DNA of 64,000 nt, taken from the NCBI GenBank assembly GCA_001051155.2, contig JYIP02000007.1, forward strand, positions 1,800,342-1,864,341. The letters run 5' to 3'. Source of the DNA: Chrysoporthe austroafricana (lineage: Eukaryota; Ascomycota; Sordariomycetes; Diaporthales; Cryphonectriaceae). Shown here in pieces: positions 19,559 to 32,982 of the stretch; position 1 is the stretch's first letter, and every line of letters begins with the position of its first letter. A program made the position numbers and the translations under genes. The notes beneath the pieces were generated by a model. It had not been told where the DNA came from, did not search any database, and saw only the letters and a program-made list of their open reading frames with translations.

Positions 19559-20966
19559 CTATACCCTCAGCCATTCTTCATCGCCGGATCTCGTCCACTC
19601 ATGTTCGCGGGGCCAGTTCACCGGGACGCCATCTTGCTTGTAGACCTCGCCATCTTTCATCACGAAGCTGACCTTCCGTAATGCCTTCTTATCCTCCCTC
19701 GGATCCGTGTCTAGGGCGATAATATCGGCTCTTGTCCCCTTCTCGAAGAAGCCAAAGCGATAACCACACAGGCCCTCGCCACAAGCCTCCCAGCCGCCGA
19801 CCATACAAGCCTCGAGGGCGTCTTCGACAGGTATACCCGCCTCGATCATGAGCTCCAGTTCTCGAACTCCCTCGCCGTGCGGAAATGTCCCCGTGTCACC
19901 CCCGGCGGCCATCCTCACGCCCACGTCGAAAGCTCTCTTGACGCGAGCCTGCGCCTTCCTGAACTCGCTCCTCGGCAGCTCAAGGTTATATACGGCAAGT
20001 GTAGGCACGTAGATCACTCCGCGCCTCGCCATACCCTCAAACAACTCGTCGCTGCTCTCGTTCACGTGCTCCAGACTCGTGACCCCAGCGCGGAGCGCCA
20101 TCATCGCACCCTCCAGCGTCCCCGTATGGGCGGCGACGGGCAGCCTGGCCAGTTTCGCCTCCTCCACAATGGCCACCATCTCCTCCTGGCTGAAGAGCGG
20201 CACGACGGGATTCGCCTCGGCATGGTCCGGCGGGAAGCGGATCCCCGCGCCAGGCCTGGTGCCCACCACGGCCGGGGGGAGCGGCGGGAAGCGCATCACC
20301 TTCCGCCGGTAGTCGGCGTAGAACTTGATGACGTCGGCACCGTCGCCCACGCGCCGGCGCACCGCGCGCCGGACGCCCCACGGGCCGTCCTCGGCGTCTG
20401 CGGACCTGGGCAGCGCGAGCCCGTTCTGCCGGTTCTCGCTGCGGATGGCGTACGAGGACGTGGACGCGACGGCGTGTGTCGCGACGAAGAGGCGGGGGCC
20501 GGGGATCAGGCCGCGGTTGATGCAGTCCCGCAGGTTTGCGTCGAAGTTCTCCATCGCCTCGGTGCCTAGGTCGCGGTACGTGGTGTAGCCGGACAGCAGG
20601 GCCTCACGGATGTGGTTGGTCGCGCGGACTGTGCGTTCGACGATGGACTCATCGCGCATCTGCTCGGTCGATGAGCGCTCGCTGTAGTAAGACGGTCAGA
20701 GAGAACGAGTCCGGGGGAAAGGTGCGTGTGGCGTACCTGTACGGGTGAAGAAAGATATGCGTGTGGGCGTCAACGAAGCCGGGCATCACGACCTTGCCCC
20801 TCAAATCGATATCGCCGTCGCGGATCTCATCGTCTGATTTCCTCTCATAGACTTCCACAATGCTGCCACGCTGGCAATCGACCCTGATCGAGACATTCCT
20901 GACAAAATTTTTCTTCTTCGGATCGAAGAGAAGTGATGAGTGGACAGTGACGCCTTTACGAATCAT
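19559..20966 (-). CDS. Metal-dependent amidohydrolase (imidazolonepropionase/prolidase-like)
   Basis: A cytosolic-type amidohydrolase of the COG1228 group. Two exons, 20966-20737 and 20681-19559 (55-nt intron); 450 aa. The metal-binding His pair is in VDAHTH (His68 and His70). Other conserved sites are VIKFYADYR (candidate carboxylated Lys), AAHTGT and EHVNESSDE (His ligands), and AAGGDTGTFPHGEG (Asp ligand, active-site cap). The C-terminus has the composite-domain signature GTRADIIALDTDP. No signal peptide is seen. Family members cleave amide bonds in dipeptides, lactams or related compounds, and the substrate cannot be assigned. The neighbours do not point to a pathway. Confidence 0.88.
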
Positions 20967-22398
20967 GTTGATGGTGTCGCAGTGAGGTGGCTTTGAGAGG
21001 TTTATGCTGGATGTGGGTGGTTGTCAAGGGATATGGGAGGTTTAGTAGTTGACCCCCTGCTATCTGCCGGGGCATCACAACACCGAGTCTTGCCTGCTTG
21101 ATATTCGTTGCTATGCACCCACGACGTCACTGATGGGCTATTCTCATTATTATCAGTGTAACCCAAACGATACGTCCTGGCTTAGGGGTGGGGGTTATCT
21201 TTTATGCGGCGATCTGCAATGTGCCGTGTGCAAGAACAAGGACCTAACCAGCCACGCAAGTACGGACGTACATACAGTATGAACGGTATGAGAGTGTTGA
21301 GAGAGTTACGTTGGAATAAGACGCAGCGTTTGTGAGATTTTATAAGAACCTTTTACTGGAGAATTTTCAAAGTCTTCATCTTGTTGTGTCCGTTCAATCT
21401 GACGTACACTGATCATTTAGCCGATTAGAAAGTAATATCTGGAATATAGCAGAGAAGCATGTTGACAAAGTTAGCCTGATAAGTTGTATGTATGCTTGTG
21501 TAAAGAGTACCTAGGTTGATGGCAGAGGTACTCTTGACGCTATGTTACATGCTATTTAATAATGAGCCATCCGTGCTGCTATGAGTGAGTAAAATTTAAG
21601 CATATTGAGCATTTGAGGTAGGAGAAAGTGATGCCCTAGAGGCTCATTACTTTCATTTGCCCCTGAATTTCATCCAATCTTGCCTCCTCCTCATCGCAAC
21701 AAGAAATGAATCGAAGCTCACATTTCAAATACTTGAGTACGTCGACGCAAAAATTATGTTAGGCCGTAGGTCGTGTGAGCTCATGGGGCTTGGTGGGGAC
21801 CACTGATGATGGAAGATGGGCGAGGTGCAGCCAAGGGGAAACAGAAGAATTGGGGACAAAAATACATTAGGAACTTCAGGTAATTTCCATTCTCCTCGCG
21901 GGAGCTCGTGCTGCATTAGGCTACATACATATTCATAAAACGAAGTTATGATGCTTCAAGGCATCGTAGGCAACCATGCCATATTATGAGCGCAACTTAC
22001 AAACCGCCACCAAACTAGAAAAAGAAAACTTTTTTGTTGTGCAGGACCCATTGGAGTATTCACCGAGAGGTTCGGCTGGAAATTTGCAAAGCAGGTTAGG
22101 CTCAAAGTCGCTTAGAAGAAGGTCAATTCATGCAACCCGGTGGAACATCTAGGACCCGCGATCATGAGGGCGTATGCTCCGAGAGTTGTGGTTGCAACCG
22201 ACGTCGGCAAGACTCGTTGAGAGAAAGATGACTGGGGACCAGACATAATCAAAAACGCGCATCTCTGCTGAAAAAAGTGTGATGTGGTGTAGTTGATAGG
22301 TAGGCCAGGATGTCGCTCGAGCGTGAGTACTTAGGCACTATGCAACAGTCAAATCAGCAGGTGAAATCGTAACAGTCAGGGATGACAATGTCCGAAGC
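20967..22398. other. Intergenic region
   Basis: About 1.4 kb with no frame longer than about 77 codons and no recognisable RNA gene. It holds the amidohydrolase promoter and the 3' side of the zf-PARP gene. A strong acceptor-like site (ACTTTTTTCAG, read on the minus strand, at about 22268) pairs with the donor-like stop of that gene. Confidence 0.5.
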
Positions 22399-23825
22399 TT
22401 ACCTCTTCTTGCCACGACGCTTCTTGGGGGCCTCCTCAGCGGCATCATCTCCCGTAGCCTTCTTCTTGCGGCCACGCTTCATAGGAGCAGGCTCCGGCTC
22501 CTCAGAAGGCTTCGGCTCCTCAGCAGGCTCCGGCTCTTCAGCAGGCTCATCACTACCATTGGCGCCACCATCAACAGGTTCCTCCTTCATCTTAGGCTCC
22601 ACCTTAGCCTTCTTGGCGCGACCCTTCTTGGGCTTCTCGGGGGCAGCCTCAGCCTCCGCCTGCTCATCGACCTCAGGCTCAGCCTTGGCCTTCTTCTTAC
22701 CACGGGCCTTCTTGGGCTCGGGCTCGGGCTCGACATCCGACTCAGCCTTGACCTGCTTCTTGGAGCGTCCCTTCTTCTTGGAAATCTCGGGCTCAGCAGC
22801 GAGCTCGTCGTCAACCTCGGGCTCAGGTTTGATCTGCTTCTTGGGGCGTCCCTTCTTGGGCTTAGCAGCAACCTCATCGTCAGCCTCAGGCTCAGGCTTG
22901 ACCTTCTTGCCCTTGCCTCCAGCAGTCTTAACCTTCTTGACAGCGGGAGAGCCCTCGTCTTCATCATCGTCAGCAGCAGCTTTCTTGCCTCGACCACGCT
23001 TCTTTGGAGCAGAAGCTTTCGAAGTGGAGGCAACAGCATCGCCGTCCTGCGGTGTGTGAGTAATGCAATGCAGTCCGTGATAATGTATGGACTAGACATA
23101 CCTCCTCTTCCTCCTCTCCCTTCTTGGGCTTCTTCGCGCGTCCGCGGATACCTCGTTGTCCGAGGCGATTGTACTCGGGGTCCCCGTTGAAGTCCTCGTC
23201 GGCGATCTTGCCCTCGATTATAGCAGTGCGGACCTTGGCCTGGAGCTCAGGGTACTCACTACGCCCAGGGATCGTCAGCCTCATACCCAAGACACGGCAC
23301 AGGGGACGCAGCTCACCCCATCTCGTCGTAGCCATCGATCATGTCGAAATCGTAGCTGCCATCATCCTTGGCGATGAGGTCGCGCAGGTTCTCGATCTGG
23401 GAACCAGAGACGCAGCCCCTGTGCGCGTAATCCGTACGTCAGCATGAATTGTACGGACGAGGACCTGAGATTGTCGCATTGTGTGAGCATACCAGTGCTT
23501 ATACGACCAGGAGCCGTGCTCGTGGATCTCAACCCAGGTGGCGAAGCGCAGCTCGCCTTTCTGCAGCTTGACACCGTTGTCCTTGCATTGCTTGTCCTTG
23601 CAGATAGCCCTGTTGTTGGGCGTGACCTCTGATGACGGATGTCAGTATGTATCAAACATGATGATCGCGATAGTGACGCGGAGTCGGGTCATGGAGCGCG
23701 CTATGGACAGTAACGTTGGCGCGAAGGAACTCGCATATGCCCACGTCGCGACGCGCTGCATGAGGGCTCACAGAGCGCCATGGTGCTGCAAACGGGCTTC
23801 ACTAACCAATGCGGTACTGAGGCAT
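22399..23825 (-). CDS. zf-PARP domain protein with basic/acidic repeat tail, nuclear
   Basis: Probably a nuclear DNA-end or nick-binding protein. Exons 23825-23807 (19 nt), 23628-23493, 23418-23317, 23258-23102, 23046-22399; 1062 nt, 353 aa. The N-terminus is a PARP/DNA-ligase-III type zinc finger: YRIEVTPNNRAICKDKQC (Cys16, Cys21), GELRFATWVEIHEHGSW, then KHWGC (His and Cys ligands). DEDFNGDPEYNRLG follows, as in fungal zf-PARP proteins. There is no PARP catalytic domain. From about residue 130 the protein is low-complexity Lys/Glu/Pro with imperfect repeats (KPKKGRPKKQ, KKKGRSKKQ, KKARGKKKAK, KPKKGRAKKAK) resembling AT-hooks and nuclear localisation signals. The stop TAA sits inside a donor-like AG|GTAAGC, so an alternative end is possible. 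Confidence 0.9.
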
Positions 23826-24668
23826 CCTGGATAACTGGTCTTGAGTGTCTTACGATCAAACAAAGGGGTTTCAAAAATTCAACAGTGGGCAACAGTAGGC
23901 GAGTAAGTACGCGTGGTGCGAAGTTGTAGTCGCGTCAAGATGGAAATGTGATTCAGACGAAATGACGTTTGGGTGCTGGAGCTTGCCGCGCAATGGCCAC
24001 CTCAAAAGAGGGCCCGAGGAGATATGCAGGACAGAGCTGCACAGGGAAAAAGACAGATCGGGTGAAGTTGATGATGGATAAGAGAAGACGGGTATTCAAC
24101 ACCCAGGGAATGTGATAAGATCTTATGTCTGGTGGACGACAGGTGGGAATGGTCAACAGGCAGAGAAAGTTGGAGGTTGGTCCACGCGTGGTGCAGTGCA
24201 GTGGTGCGCCAGGGTTTGTGTGCCTTGGAGTCGGAGAGATTGCTCCCGACAAATGGATGGGTGGTTGATTGGTGCCTAAACCGATAGGCACACAACGTGC
24301 TGTAGCTGCCAAGATAATGCTGAAAAAACTGTATCAAAGACGCTGATGGAACTGATCAAATAGCATGGACCAAAAAGAGGGGTTGGTAGGCTGCTGAAAG
24401 GGAGGGTTCTTGTTTCATGGGCTTATGTAACACTCTCTCGACCACAACTACCCTGCCATTTGGGCAGAGGGACGAAGCAGAGTCTGCTGGCAAGAATTTC
24501 ACTCACAAGCTCTTCAGTTCTGGTCATGGTATCCCCTATAACAGCTAAATCAGAGTTGATGCACAGCTGGAGCTCATAGTACATGTCCATGCCAACCAGC
24601 CTTTGAATGAACCCCCAACCCCCCCCCCCAAGACAAAGAAACCCCGCCCAGGCCAGCAACAAAGGACC
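23826..24668. other. Intergenic region
   Basis: About 840 bp between the zf-PARP start and the ATR stop. It includes a run of twelve or so C (about 24617-24628) and short frames without family likeness. The zf-PARP promoter lies at its left end. Confidence 0.5.
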
Positions 24669-27600
24669 CTACAAAAAGGGACACCACCCGATGTACATAG
24701 ATGCCAAATTCTTGGGGCTTGTTGCTTGCTTGATCAATTCCTCCACCTGGCCCTCCACGCCTAGGGGAATACTCTCATCCGGCAGCAATCCCCTCACCTT
24801 CCTCTTGATGCTCTCCACCACGCTCGTCGGGTTCAGCTTGACCAGGCCATTCTTCCGCTTCTTATCTCGCTGGAGGTCTAGCGTGGGATCGTAGATGAAC
24901 GCCTCCAGGATCGTCATCAGTGTCTCCTCCTGCTGGCGTAGGATGCTGAGCGTCAGCTCGCTGCACTGCCGGAAGGGGCCCTCATAGCCGTAGATCCCCA
25001 TTGCCGCAACCATATTGTGTGTGAGCCGGAAGGGAACCCGCTCGGGTTGAGCGAAGGTCAGACCCTTGTCGAACAAGCAATTGAAGTCCACGTGGAACAC
25101 GCCGCCGTTGCCTTCTTCCAGTAGCACATTCTCGCCATGTCGGTCACCAAGGCCCAGAATCGTGCCGACCATCGACATCACCGCACAGGAGCGTGTGTAC
25201 TTGAGTCGAGCGGCGAACCAGGCGGACGGATTTGGGAACTGTGAGATGAACCAGCTCGGCAGCACGGGCGGGAACATGCCCAGGGTCTGCTCCGTGAACA
25301 ACGTGATGTTCTTGCCCGACAATGTGGCTTCCTTCATCAGATGAGCAATCTGCCCGTAGTTTGGAGCGATTCCACGTATTTTGTAGATCCCGAGCAAGAT
25401 GTCCCGGAGCGTCTTCAGCCCATCAACCCACTCGATGATGCCACACTCCTCATTGAGCGGCGTCACTGCGTACGTGCGGATATACAGCTGTCGGCGACTG
25501 CACTCTGCGTCGCGCTTTAGAGACCGATTGATCATTCCATTGAACTCCATGAGGCGCTGGTCAGTACGGAGGTCGTCCTTCGGCTTGATAAGCAAGTTGT
25601 ACAGCTTCCCGTCCGTTCCACGCGCCGTTAGTCGTCGCGGCTTCGCGAGCGATCCGAGAACAAGAACGTCGTCGAGAAACGAATCGATGGCGATGACATC
25701 CCTCGAGAAAGCCTTGTGCTTCTTGATATTGTCAGTCAAGGTAGGTAGGGTTGCAACGAGACACGTCTCAATGGGGACCACAAGCGGGCAAGGCGTGCAC
25801 TTGTGGTTGAAATTGAGGTCGCGAGTGATGCTGGCATGTGTCGTCCTGTTGCTCTGAAAATCGCCGTTATTACAGGCTAGTAGCAACTGCTCGGCAAGCT
25901 TCTCCCCCATCCTGCAGAGCTGCTTGAGATCGTATGATGAGCCCTCAACCCTCTTTCCGCTACTATTGCGGAGGTGGGTAAGCAAAGAGATGCCACGTTT
26001 CGCTCGATCACCGGATTGCCTGGTGGTCATTATGGCAAAAAGACCCCACAGGGCTTGTCGGGGGTGAGCTTCAACGACCTTGATAATAATGTGCTGCAGG
26101 TAGGTGAAAATGTCTGGGTTCGGGTGTGTGATGCGGGCCACGATCTGCGGCATAGCCGTGTAGAAAATGTATGCAGGCATGCGCTGCATGTGCTTATAGA
26201 AGTATTTGTTGAGCTCATGCAACAGGGTCTTCCTCCTTTGGTGCAGTTCCCTTGACAATGAGACCTTGCCTTCGGGGGCCTTGTCTACTTGAGCACCAAG
26301 GTCCATCCATAGAGTCAGGATCCGAGGCAGTGTCTGGTACAAATATTTCGTACCGTAGTTGAGTGACCGAAGGTAGTTCTCGATGACGAGCTTGGCCGTC
26401 TCTCCGGTCAAATATTCATCACTTTGCTCGTCTGGTGACAGAGCCTTCTCGGATTCCAAAACCTTCTTGTAGTGACGACCAAGGTAGTAGTGTCCTTTCT
26501 CCCACGTCGCGTGAGTCTTGGCTGCCTGTTGATATTGGGAACGCAAAGCACTGGCATGCGTTTGTCCTGTGGTGTCTTGCCATTTCGCCAGCAGCAGGTG
26601 TGCCCGGGCTGTCAGCAAATTTCTCTGCACCTCAGCACCTTTGCTCGCAGTAGGAGTGGTCGGCCTGAGGTTGTACCCAATAAATGAGTCAGTCTGAATG
26701 GCATTCTCAAGAATCTGAATGGCCTTGCGATGATGGCCTTCCTTCCACAACAGCCGGGCATTTTCGATGGTCGCTGATCCATCACCAAGCTGAGATGCAT
26801 GTAGGATTGCATTGAACGACTGGTGGAGAGAGTCGGCCTTTCGAGCTAAACGAGCGCTCGACAGCCATAGAGACGATATGTCACCGTCCTTAAATTTTGG
26901 CCTGTGCTCACATTAGCAATAGGATCCGAGACAAACTCCCATCAGTACATACCGCATCAAATCCATTGCCGCTCGACGTATGCCTAACACATACTGCTTG
27001 TCATTGACGTAAGCCCCAAGTACTTCCAGTCGGCGACTGAGCAAAGTCATCGTTTCCTGTTGATCGCTCGCCTCCTTCTTTAGATCTCCAGCGATGATGT
27101 CGAGATCTGCAAGGACGTGGCACTTCAGCATAGCGTCGTGTGCCGCCTGAAGAGATACAGTTGCTGAGGAGGACATCGACGATGCGGCCTCCTCCTTCAA
27201 CTTCTGGATGTGGCTTGCAAAGATGTCTGTCTGTCCATCCTTGAGAGCAAGGAGAGCTGAACCAATACCAAGATTGAATTCCTTAAGATGGCTGCCAGCA
27301 TTGTACGAGTCTAAGTACTTCTGCAGAGTCTCCCACCTGCCAGTAGCCCAGGCCGCTTCTACTGCGAAGGGCGCAATCTTGTTGATCGTAGCCCCGTCAG
27401 TCATCATACCGCTCACATAGTTCAGCAGCACATCTAAACATTGTTAGTCATTTTATGCAAGCGCTTGGTTGATGGAAATGGAAGCGTAGCAATTACCATA
27501 CTGCCCAGATTCCTTGAGACACGTTAGGAGATCGAGCTGCACTTCGACACTATTAGGGTCCTCGGCAAGCTGAACCTCGCACCAAGTCTGGGCTCGGGAC

Positions 27601-30600
27601 CATCTCCCTGCTTTCTTATGGCTCAGAATCTGCTGATTTAGATCGATGACCTTCAGGTTCGCAGAGACGCCTTCAAGTCCGTCCGGCTCGTCGATCTGTG
27701 TGTACACGTGTTGCAGTGACTCTAGAGCTCGCTGAACACTGTCGGCATCATCGCCGAGCTTTTCCTTCTGGCGAAGGATGTGTGGCTCCAAGTGGAATAA
27801 GGCCCGGGCATATTGTTTGCAGTCGATGGCGCGCTGGGACAATAGCTCTGCCGGAATCGCATCAAGCCTCTGTTGGATCAAAGAAACATCGACTTCGTCC
27901 GTTCTCCTGAGCGGAGAGGCCTTCTTTACCTGTAGCCATCTCATAGCATAATCTATGACTCGAAAAACAGCCTGCATCTTTCATTAGCGATCACACCTTG
28001 TGTCCATATTCGGGCATCTTACTTCATAGAGAAGCTTCTTGTCCTCCCTCTCTACGTATGAGGCATTATCCGGCACATCTTGCTGAAGGATGATGAGCAA
28101 TTCATTCCAGACCGCGTCCTTCTCTGCCTCTGTGCTCTCCCGGCCCAAAGTATAATGAACCACCAAATATGGCAGCAGAAAGAGTGCAACAGACATATCT
28201 TTGACCCTGATGGCCCGACGCAGAGGGTTGAATATGATCTCCGCAATTCCATTTTGAGGTTTGTGAAGCAAGTCAAGTGTGATCTGTCTGAGCCAGTTGG
28301 AGTACGACCGCCCATCACGAAGGATAGGATATTCGGCGTCTTGATATGCCATCGGCGCCAGGACGTACTTTGATGTCAAGAATGGAGTTAGCACCTCGCG
28401 CACACTTTCCGGCATACTCATCCACTTCTGGTAAACACGTTCGTCCTGCTGGTCGGTACCTTGCATGAGCACAGCTATCTGATAGTCGGTTTTAAGTAGG
28501 AGCTCTTGCATGACGTAGGAGAGGAAGCCTTGGAAGAGTATGTCGGTAGTAGAGACGAAGGATTTAACGAGAACATCCTCCAATAGAAAGCCCACAAAAT
28601 TTGTAGTCTCTTTCGAGTCCTCAAAATTCGAGGATATAATGAATTCTCGCTGCTCTCGGGCAATCTCTAGTCTGGTGGAGTCCAGACACCCTATGAATCC
28701 AATGCACTCTGCACACAACCGTGAGATATTGGAGTCTTTGCCGTTGTATATCGAAGCGCAGTCTAGCAGAGTTCTACTCAACTCTGTGACCACAGAATCC
28801 GGTTGTTCGCTGATGGCTGATGTTTGCAGATACCCTTGATGCTGACGCAAGTAGTCCGAGAGCTCATTTAAGCCCTGCTGTACTACCCCGGAATTCTCAT
28901 GGAGGATTCGCTCAATGAAAACACAGAAGGCGTTCCGAATGTCGAGAGGTGATCGAAGGGCCTCATACCTCTTCCAAATTTCGTTCAGCTCGCTGATGTG
29001 GCTCAGTGATGGCAATTTTACGGCGGTGTTGTCTAAAATAGCCCTATGATCATTCATCAAGAAGCGCAGTAACGACTTGCTCTTCTCCCGTGCTGCTTGA
29101 TCAAATGAGAACCAGTACTTCCCTATGATGAAGAAAGTCGTTTCAATCAATGCTTCAACGTCCTCTTCCTCCATGTGGGTGATCATTGAGTACCAGCACG
29201 TGAAGGCGTCACTTCTCAGCTCGTCGAGAGAGAGAGAGCTTAGCAGGCACACGGATATCTGCAGGACAGTTAGTATAGTAATTGACCTTGATGCTCAGCA
29301 AACCTTACTTGTGGTCGGGCCGTGCGAATATAACCTTTGCCAAGAACAATCATTTCTTCCATTGCGCGGATGCAGCACCTTCTCTCCTGAATGGATGATG
29401 GGACAGCCAAATGACCGGCGATGCATTGTGTCATCCTAGTTGACAAGCCCAAGACATGTAGAAAGAGGAAGCGACCCATGACGTGATCCTTGTTCCTCTC
29501 GTCCTTTAGACCCGTCATCAGTTTCCTGGCAATAATGGCCAACGCAGACCGTGCCTGATGAGCATTAGCCATAATGAACGTTGAATCTCTGAGAGAACAA
29601 ACCCACTGAAGCTTTCATAGACTCGTCCCCGTCGCCGCTAATCTTCAGAAGCTCGAGAGTTGTAGGGACCGTGCTCATCGATAGAAGCTCCTTCAAGCTG
29701 GGCACTTCAAAACCGGGACAAACATCAGCGAGAACAGACGTGGCATAAATCTCAACGTCGGGAACGTCTTGGACTAGTAATCGTGAGAGAATAGTGCTGA
29801 GATTAGCTTCGTCCATGTAGAGCATCGTCCACAACTCCTCTTCTCCCTGCTGGTGCGATCGTGACAGGTCTCGTCTTGCCTCGAGAAATCTTTGAATAAT
29901 ATGTTTCTTCCTGTGAAGCACCAGCCATGGCAAGGCATGAGACTGTATGAGCAGCAGAAGTTCTGTGGTACCTGTGTTGAGTAGGTCTGCAACCATCTGC
30001 GTCGTCTGAGGCCGTGTCACCATGTCTTTGACAATCGAATAGGCGAGGTTCCGCCAGAATGGTTCAAGTAGACGTCGAGGTGTCGTTTTCCGATAGCTAG
30101 CAAGGTTTGTCATCTCGTTCAGCGCAACTGCGGAGATGATGGGGTTCTGGTGACCCAAAAATTCGAGCATCTTGACCAGCACCAGATTGAGACCCTCATC
30201 CGAGACCACCATACCTATTTGACCCCAGGCCATGAGGCAAGTCTCATTGATACCCGACTCATTTTTGTCCGAGATGGACCTCATGATCCCAAGAGCATTG
30301 GCCGTATTGCGACTAAGAATATCGAGTCCGACGTCTCGCCCGATGCTGGGCCGCAAGAACAGAGTTATGGCTCTCCCAGCTGCAATTCGGAGCTCTCTCA
30401 CGGAACTTTGTAAAGCTTGTAGACACCACTGGCCAAGAGCTGAGCTCTCGAGATCCAAAACTTCCGGATCTCTGCAGTGCAGAATGACACGTCGAAGCGC
30501 CACCATCGCTACAACTCTCGGTCGACGTGACTCCCGAAAGCTGGGCAAACCAATAAGCTTGGCAAAAGTCGAAACTACCACTGTATGGATTGACATGTCT

Positions 30601-32403
30601 TGATCCTGCGGCCGAATCGGCCCTTTGTCTTGCTTCGAGCAGACCGAACATTGCATCTCACCCTTGCCGATCGTTGCAAGAATGAGAGTGCTGTCAGAAG
30701 CACATGGCAGACGGCTTAGTAGGTCAAGGAGTGAGCAGCGCACGGAATCATTCGCCTTGAGGAACTGATTTCTGGTACATGACCATTAGCTTTCCCTTTG
30801 AACCATTGTCCTGACGTAACTCACAACAGCGCGTCTTCAATATTCGTCAAGCTCTCGGAATCAGGTATGCCAAGAACCTTGCAGAGTCGATTCATGATAT
30901 GCAGCGCGGTGCACGACTCCGGTGAAATCTTCCTCCGCTTCAAAGCTCGCTCGCGATGTTCGGCTGGGACAGACCTCGTCCTGATCAACGAAACTCTTGA
31001 ACGTAGCCTCCTATCGCCGAACGACTCTGGTGAAAGCTCTGCGCTGAAAGATTGGGTATCAGGTAAAGTCACGGCTTCGTTGAGAAGAGAAGCAGATCGC
31101 TGGAGCGCAGGGCAGTTAGAAATTGCGTTCCTCATTCGAACAAGGGATAGACCTACATCCAAATCATTGTCCGTAAAAGTGCTCTTGATTCGGGCCCGGT
31201 CCAATAACTTTAGAAGCTGTGCGGCAACGAGTTTCGCCACTGGCCTCTTCTTCATTGAAGCATCAGCGAGATGCACAAGGGCAAAGGCCAGGGTCTTGCT
31301 AGCGGCATCGGCACTCCGTCTCTCGTCGTTGAGCTTGCCTAGCCACTCTGCCACATCTGCTGCAAGCAATACGATGATGGAGTCAAGTTTTTGTGAGACC
31401 ACGGATTCCAAATCGGAAATGGAGCGTGTGATTTCGAGGGCATGCTCCAGAAGAAACGCAGGAGCGTAGTCGCAATAGTCTCGCCATCTCTTCTGCTCCT
31501 CATTCAACGTTTCAAGAGAGTCCATCAACCACGGAAGGTGCTTATTGTAGGATAGAAGTTGTTGTCTAGGCCGGCTTTCTGGCACTGCAGCAGCATGGAG
31601 AATATTGAGCAGACAGCAGGCATGCCGGATGGCGTGGTCTGTATCGACAAGTGAATAAGAGCAGCCTCGGCTTCCGTCTGAGACAGACAAACGATGCAGA
31701 AGTAGAGCCGGGAGACTTGGTTGCGGCAATTCCAGATCCAGTCCACAACAGCCTGGAGACGCCGACCTCAAATGCGACAGAATGACTATCGTAAGGGTTA
31801 GCCTTGATCCAGCACGAGAGACAACAATATCTTACATCGAAAATTCGCCTGCAGGTAGCCATACATAGGCTCGCATATATTCCAGAGACCTGCAGAGTTG
31901 CTTGCGTCTACAAGGACAAAGTGAAAGAATGACTCTAGTACGGGTGTCAAAGGCAGACACTGCGGAAGCCCAAGCATCTTGAGCAGCTTCGGAAATAGCC
32001 AGACCCACAATGGCTCCTGGCCCCGGTGTAGGAAAGAGCCGCCATCCGTAGTGAGCTTCAGCACTGAAGGCGTCTCCTGTATAGCGACCTTCAAGAACTG
32101 AATGGCATTTGTAGCTTCCGACTTCAGCTGGTCACGACTGGCGAAGGGGTCGTCCCACTTGAGACCCTCGAGCACTACACATGTATAAACGTAGATCAGC
32201 ACATGATTGTGTTCGACACGCTCATTCGCGGTCTTAAGAGTGTCTGGGTTATTCTTGACGGTCGCTATCCTCTCAAAGAGACGCTTAAGCTCGCTGTTCT
32301 CGTCGGGTCTGGAGGATCTGGCCGCGGTCGAGACGTTGCCAACGAGCTCGGCGGCCGAGGTGGACGGGGGCGGACCGCCATTTGCAGCTGCATCGGGAGC
32401 CAT
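24669..32403 (-). CDS. ATR/Mec1/Rad3 checkpoint kinase (PIKK)
   Basis: Serine/threonine kinase that senses replication stress and single-stranded DNA through its Ddc2/ATRIP partner; orthologues are UVSB (Aspergillus) and MUS-9 (Neurospora). Exons 32403-31836, 31785-30825, 30771-29607, 29554-29309, 29258-28023, 27977-27497, 27433-26953, 26901-24669; 7371 nt, 2456 aa, the usual length. Helical HEAT-repeat sequence fills the N-terminal two thirds, and the FAT region lies at about 1400-1950. The PI3K-like domain has LGLGDRHGENVLLEEG (catalytic loop, about residue 2300) and HVDFNCLFDKG (DFG-equivalent). The FATC end is MYIGWCPFL, which is ATR-type rather than ATM or TOR. Introns are 45-63 nt. The gene is intact in all joins. 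A GC-rich start codon context follows a short 5' flank. Confidence 0.96.
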
Positions 32404-32982
32404 TGTTGCATGCTGATCTCACGAAAAAGAACGCGAGAGAGACATTGCCCAGATAGACAGTCTGCATCAAGTCGCTGCACGCTGGCGAAGCTCGAAACCG
32501 ATGGAGGTCAGGCACGACGCGTCTGGTTTGCAAAGAACTTACCCAGACACGGCGCGACGTCACGAGGGTTCGGGCTTTAATTGATGCTTATGTAATACGA
32601 CGCATCATCTACGGATAACACGCACTAGAGCCTACATGTGACCACCGCTGCTGAAAATTCCGTGCGGAATCTGCTCGTCCAATCTATGCGGTAGCCTTTG
32701 CATGCGAGATAATACCGAAGACGTTTGCTATATTCATTCTGTCACCGCGAGAAATGTATTGTACTCTCAACCTTTTCGCTGTGGTAAACCTACCCTACCC
32801 CTCCGAATTAAAACGAAGACACGTCCCCCCAACTCCAAGGCTTTCGGTCCAAAGACCAGGAGAGACGCGGGAAACGACAACGCAGGAATGGAAGGCACCC
32901 AAATAGAGACACAGGCGAGTGTAGAGGCGCTTTAACTGTATATCAGGCATTCATAAGACTTCTCAGCCCCGCAGGCTGCAGT
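32404..32982. other. Intergenic region, ATR promoter
   Basis: About 580 bp between the PDI-like stop and the ATR start. Short frames only. No recognisable element was seen. Confidence 0.5.

Noticed and set aside
8573..20966. A secondary-metabolite or new defence gene cluster next to the transposon block
   Set aside because: The four genes are ordinary hydrolases. No synthase, transporter, regulator or nuclease-type gene is present to make such a cluster.
22587..23099. 170-codon frame rich in Arg, Leu and Ser
   Set aside because: It is a frame-shifted reading of the Lys/Glu-rich tail of the zf-PARP gene.
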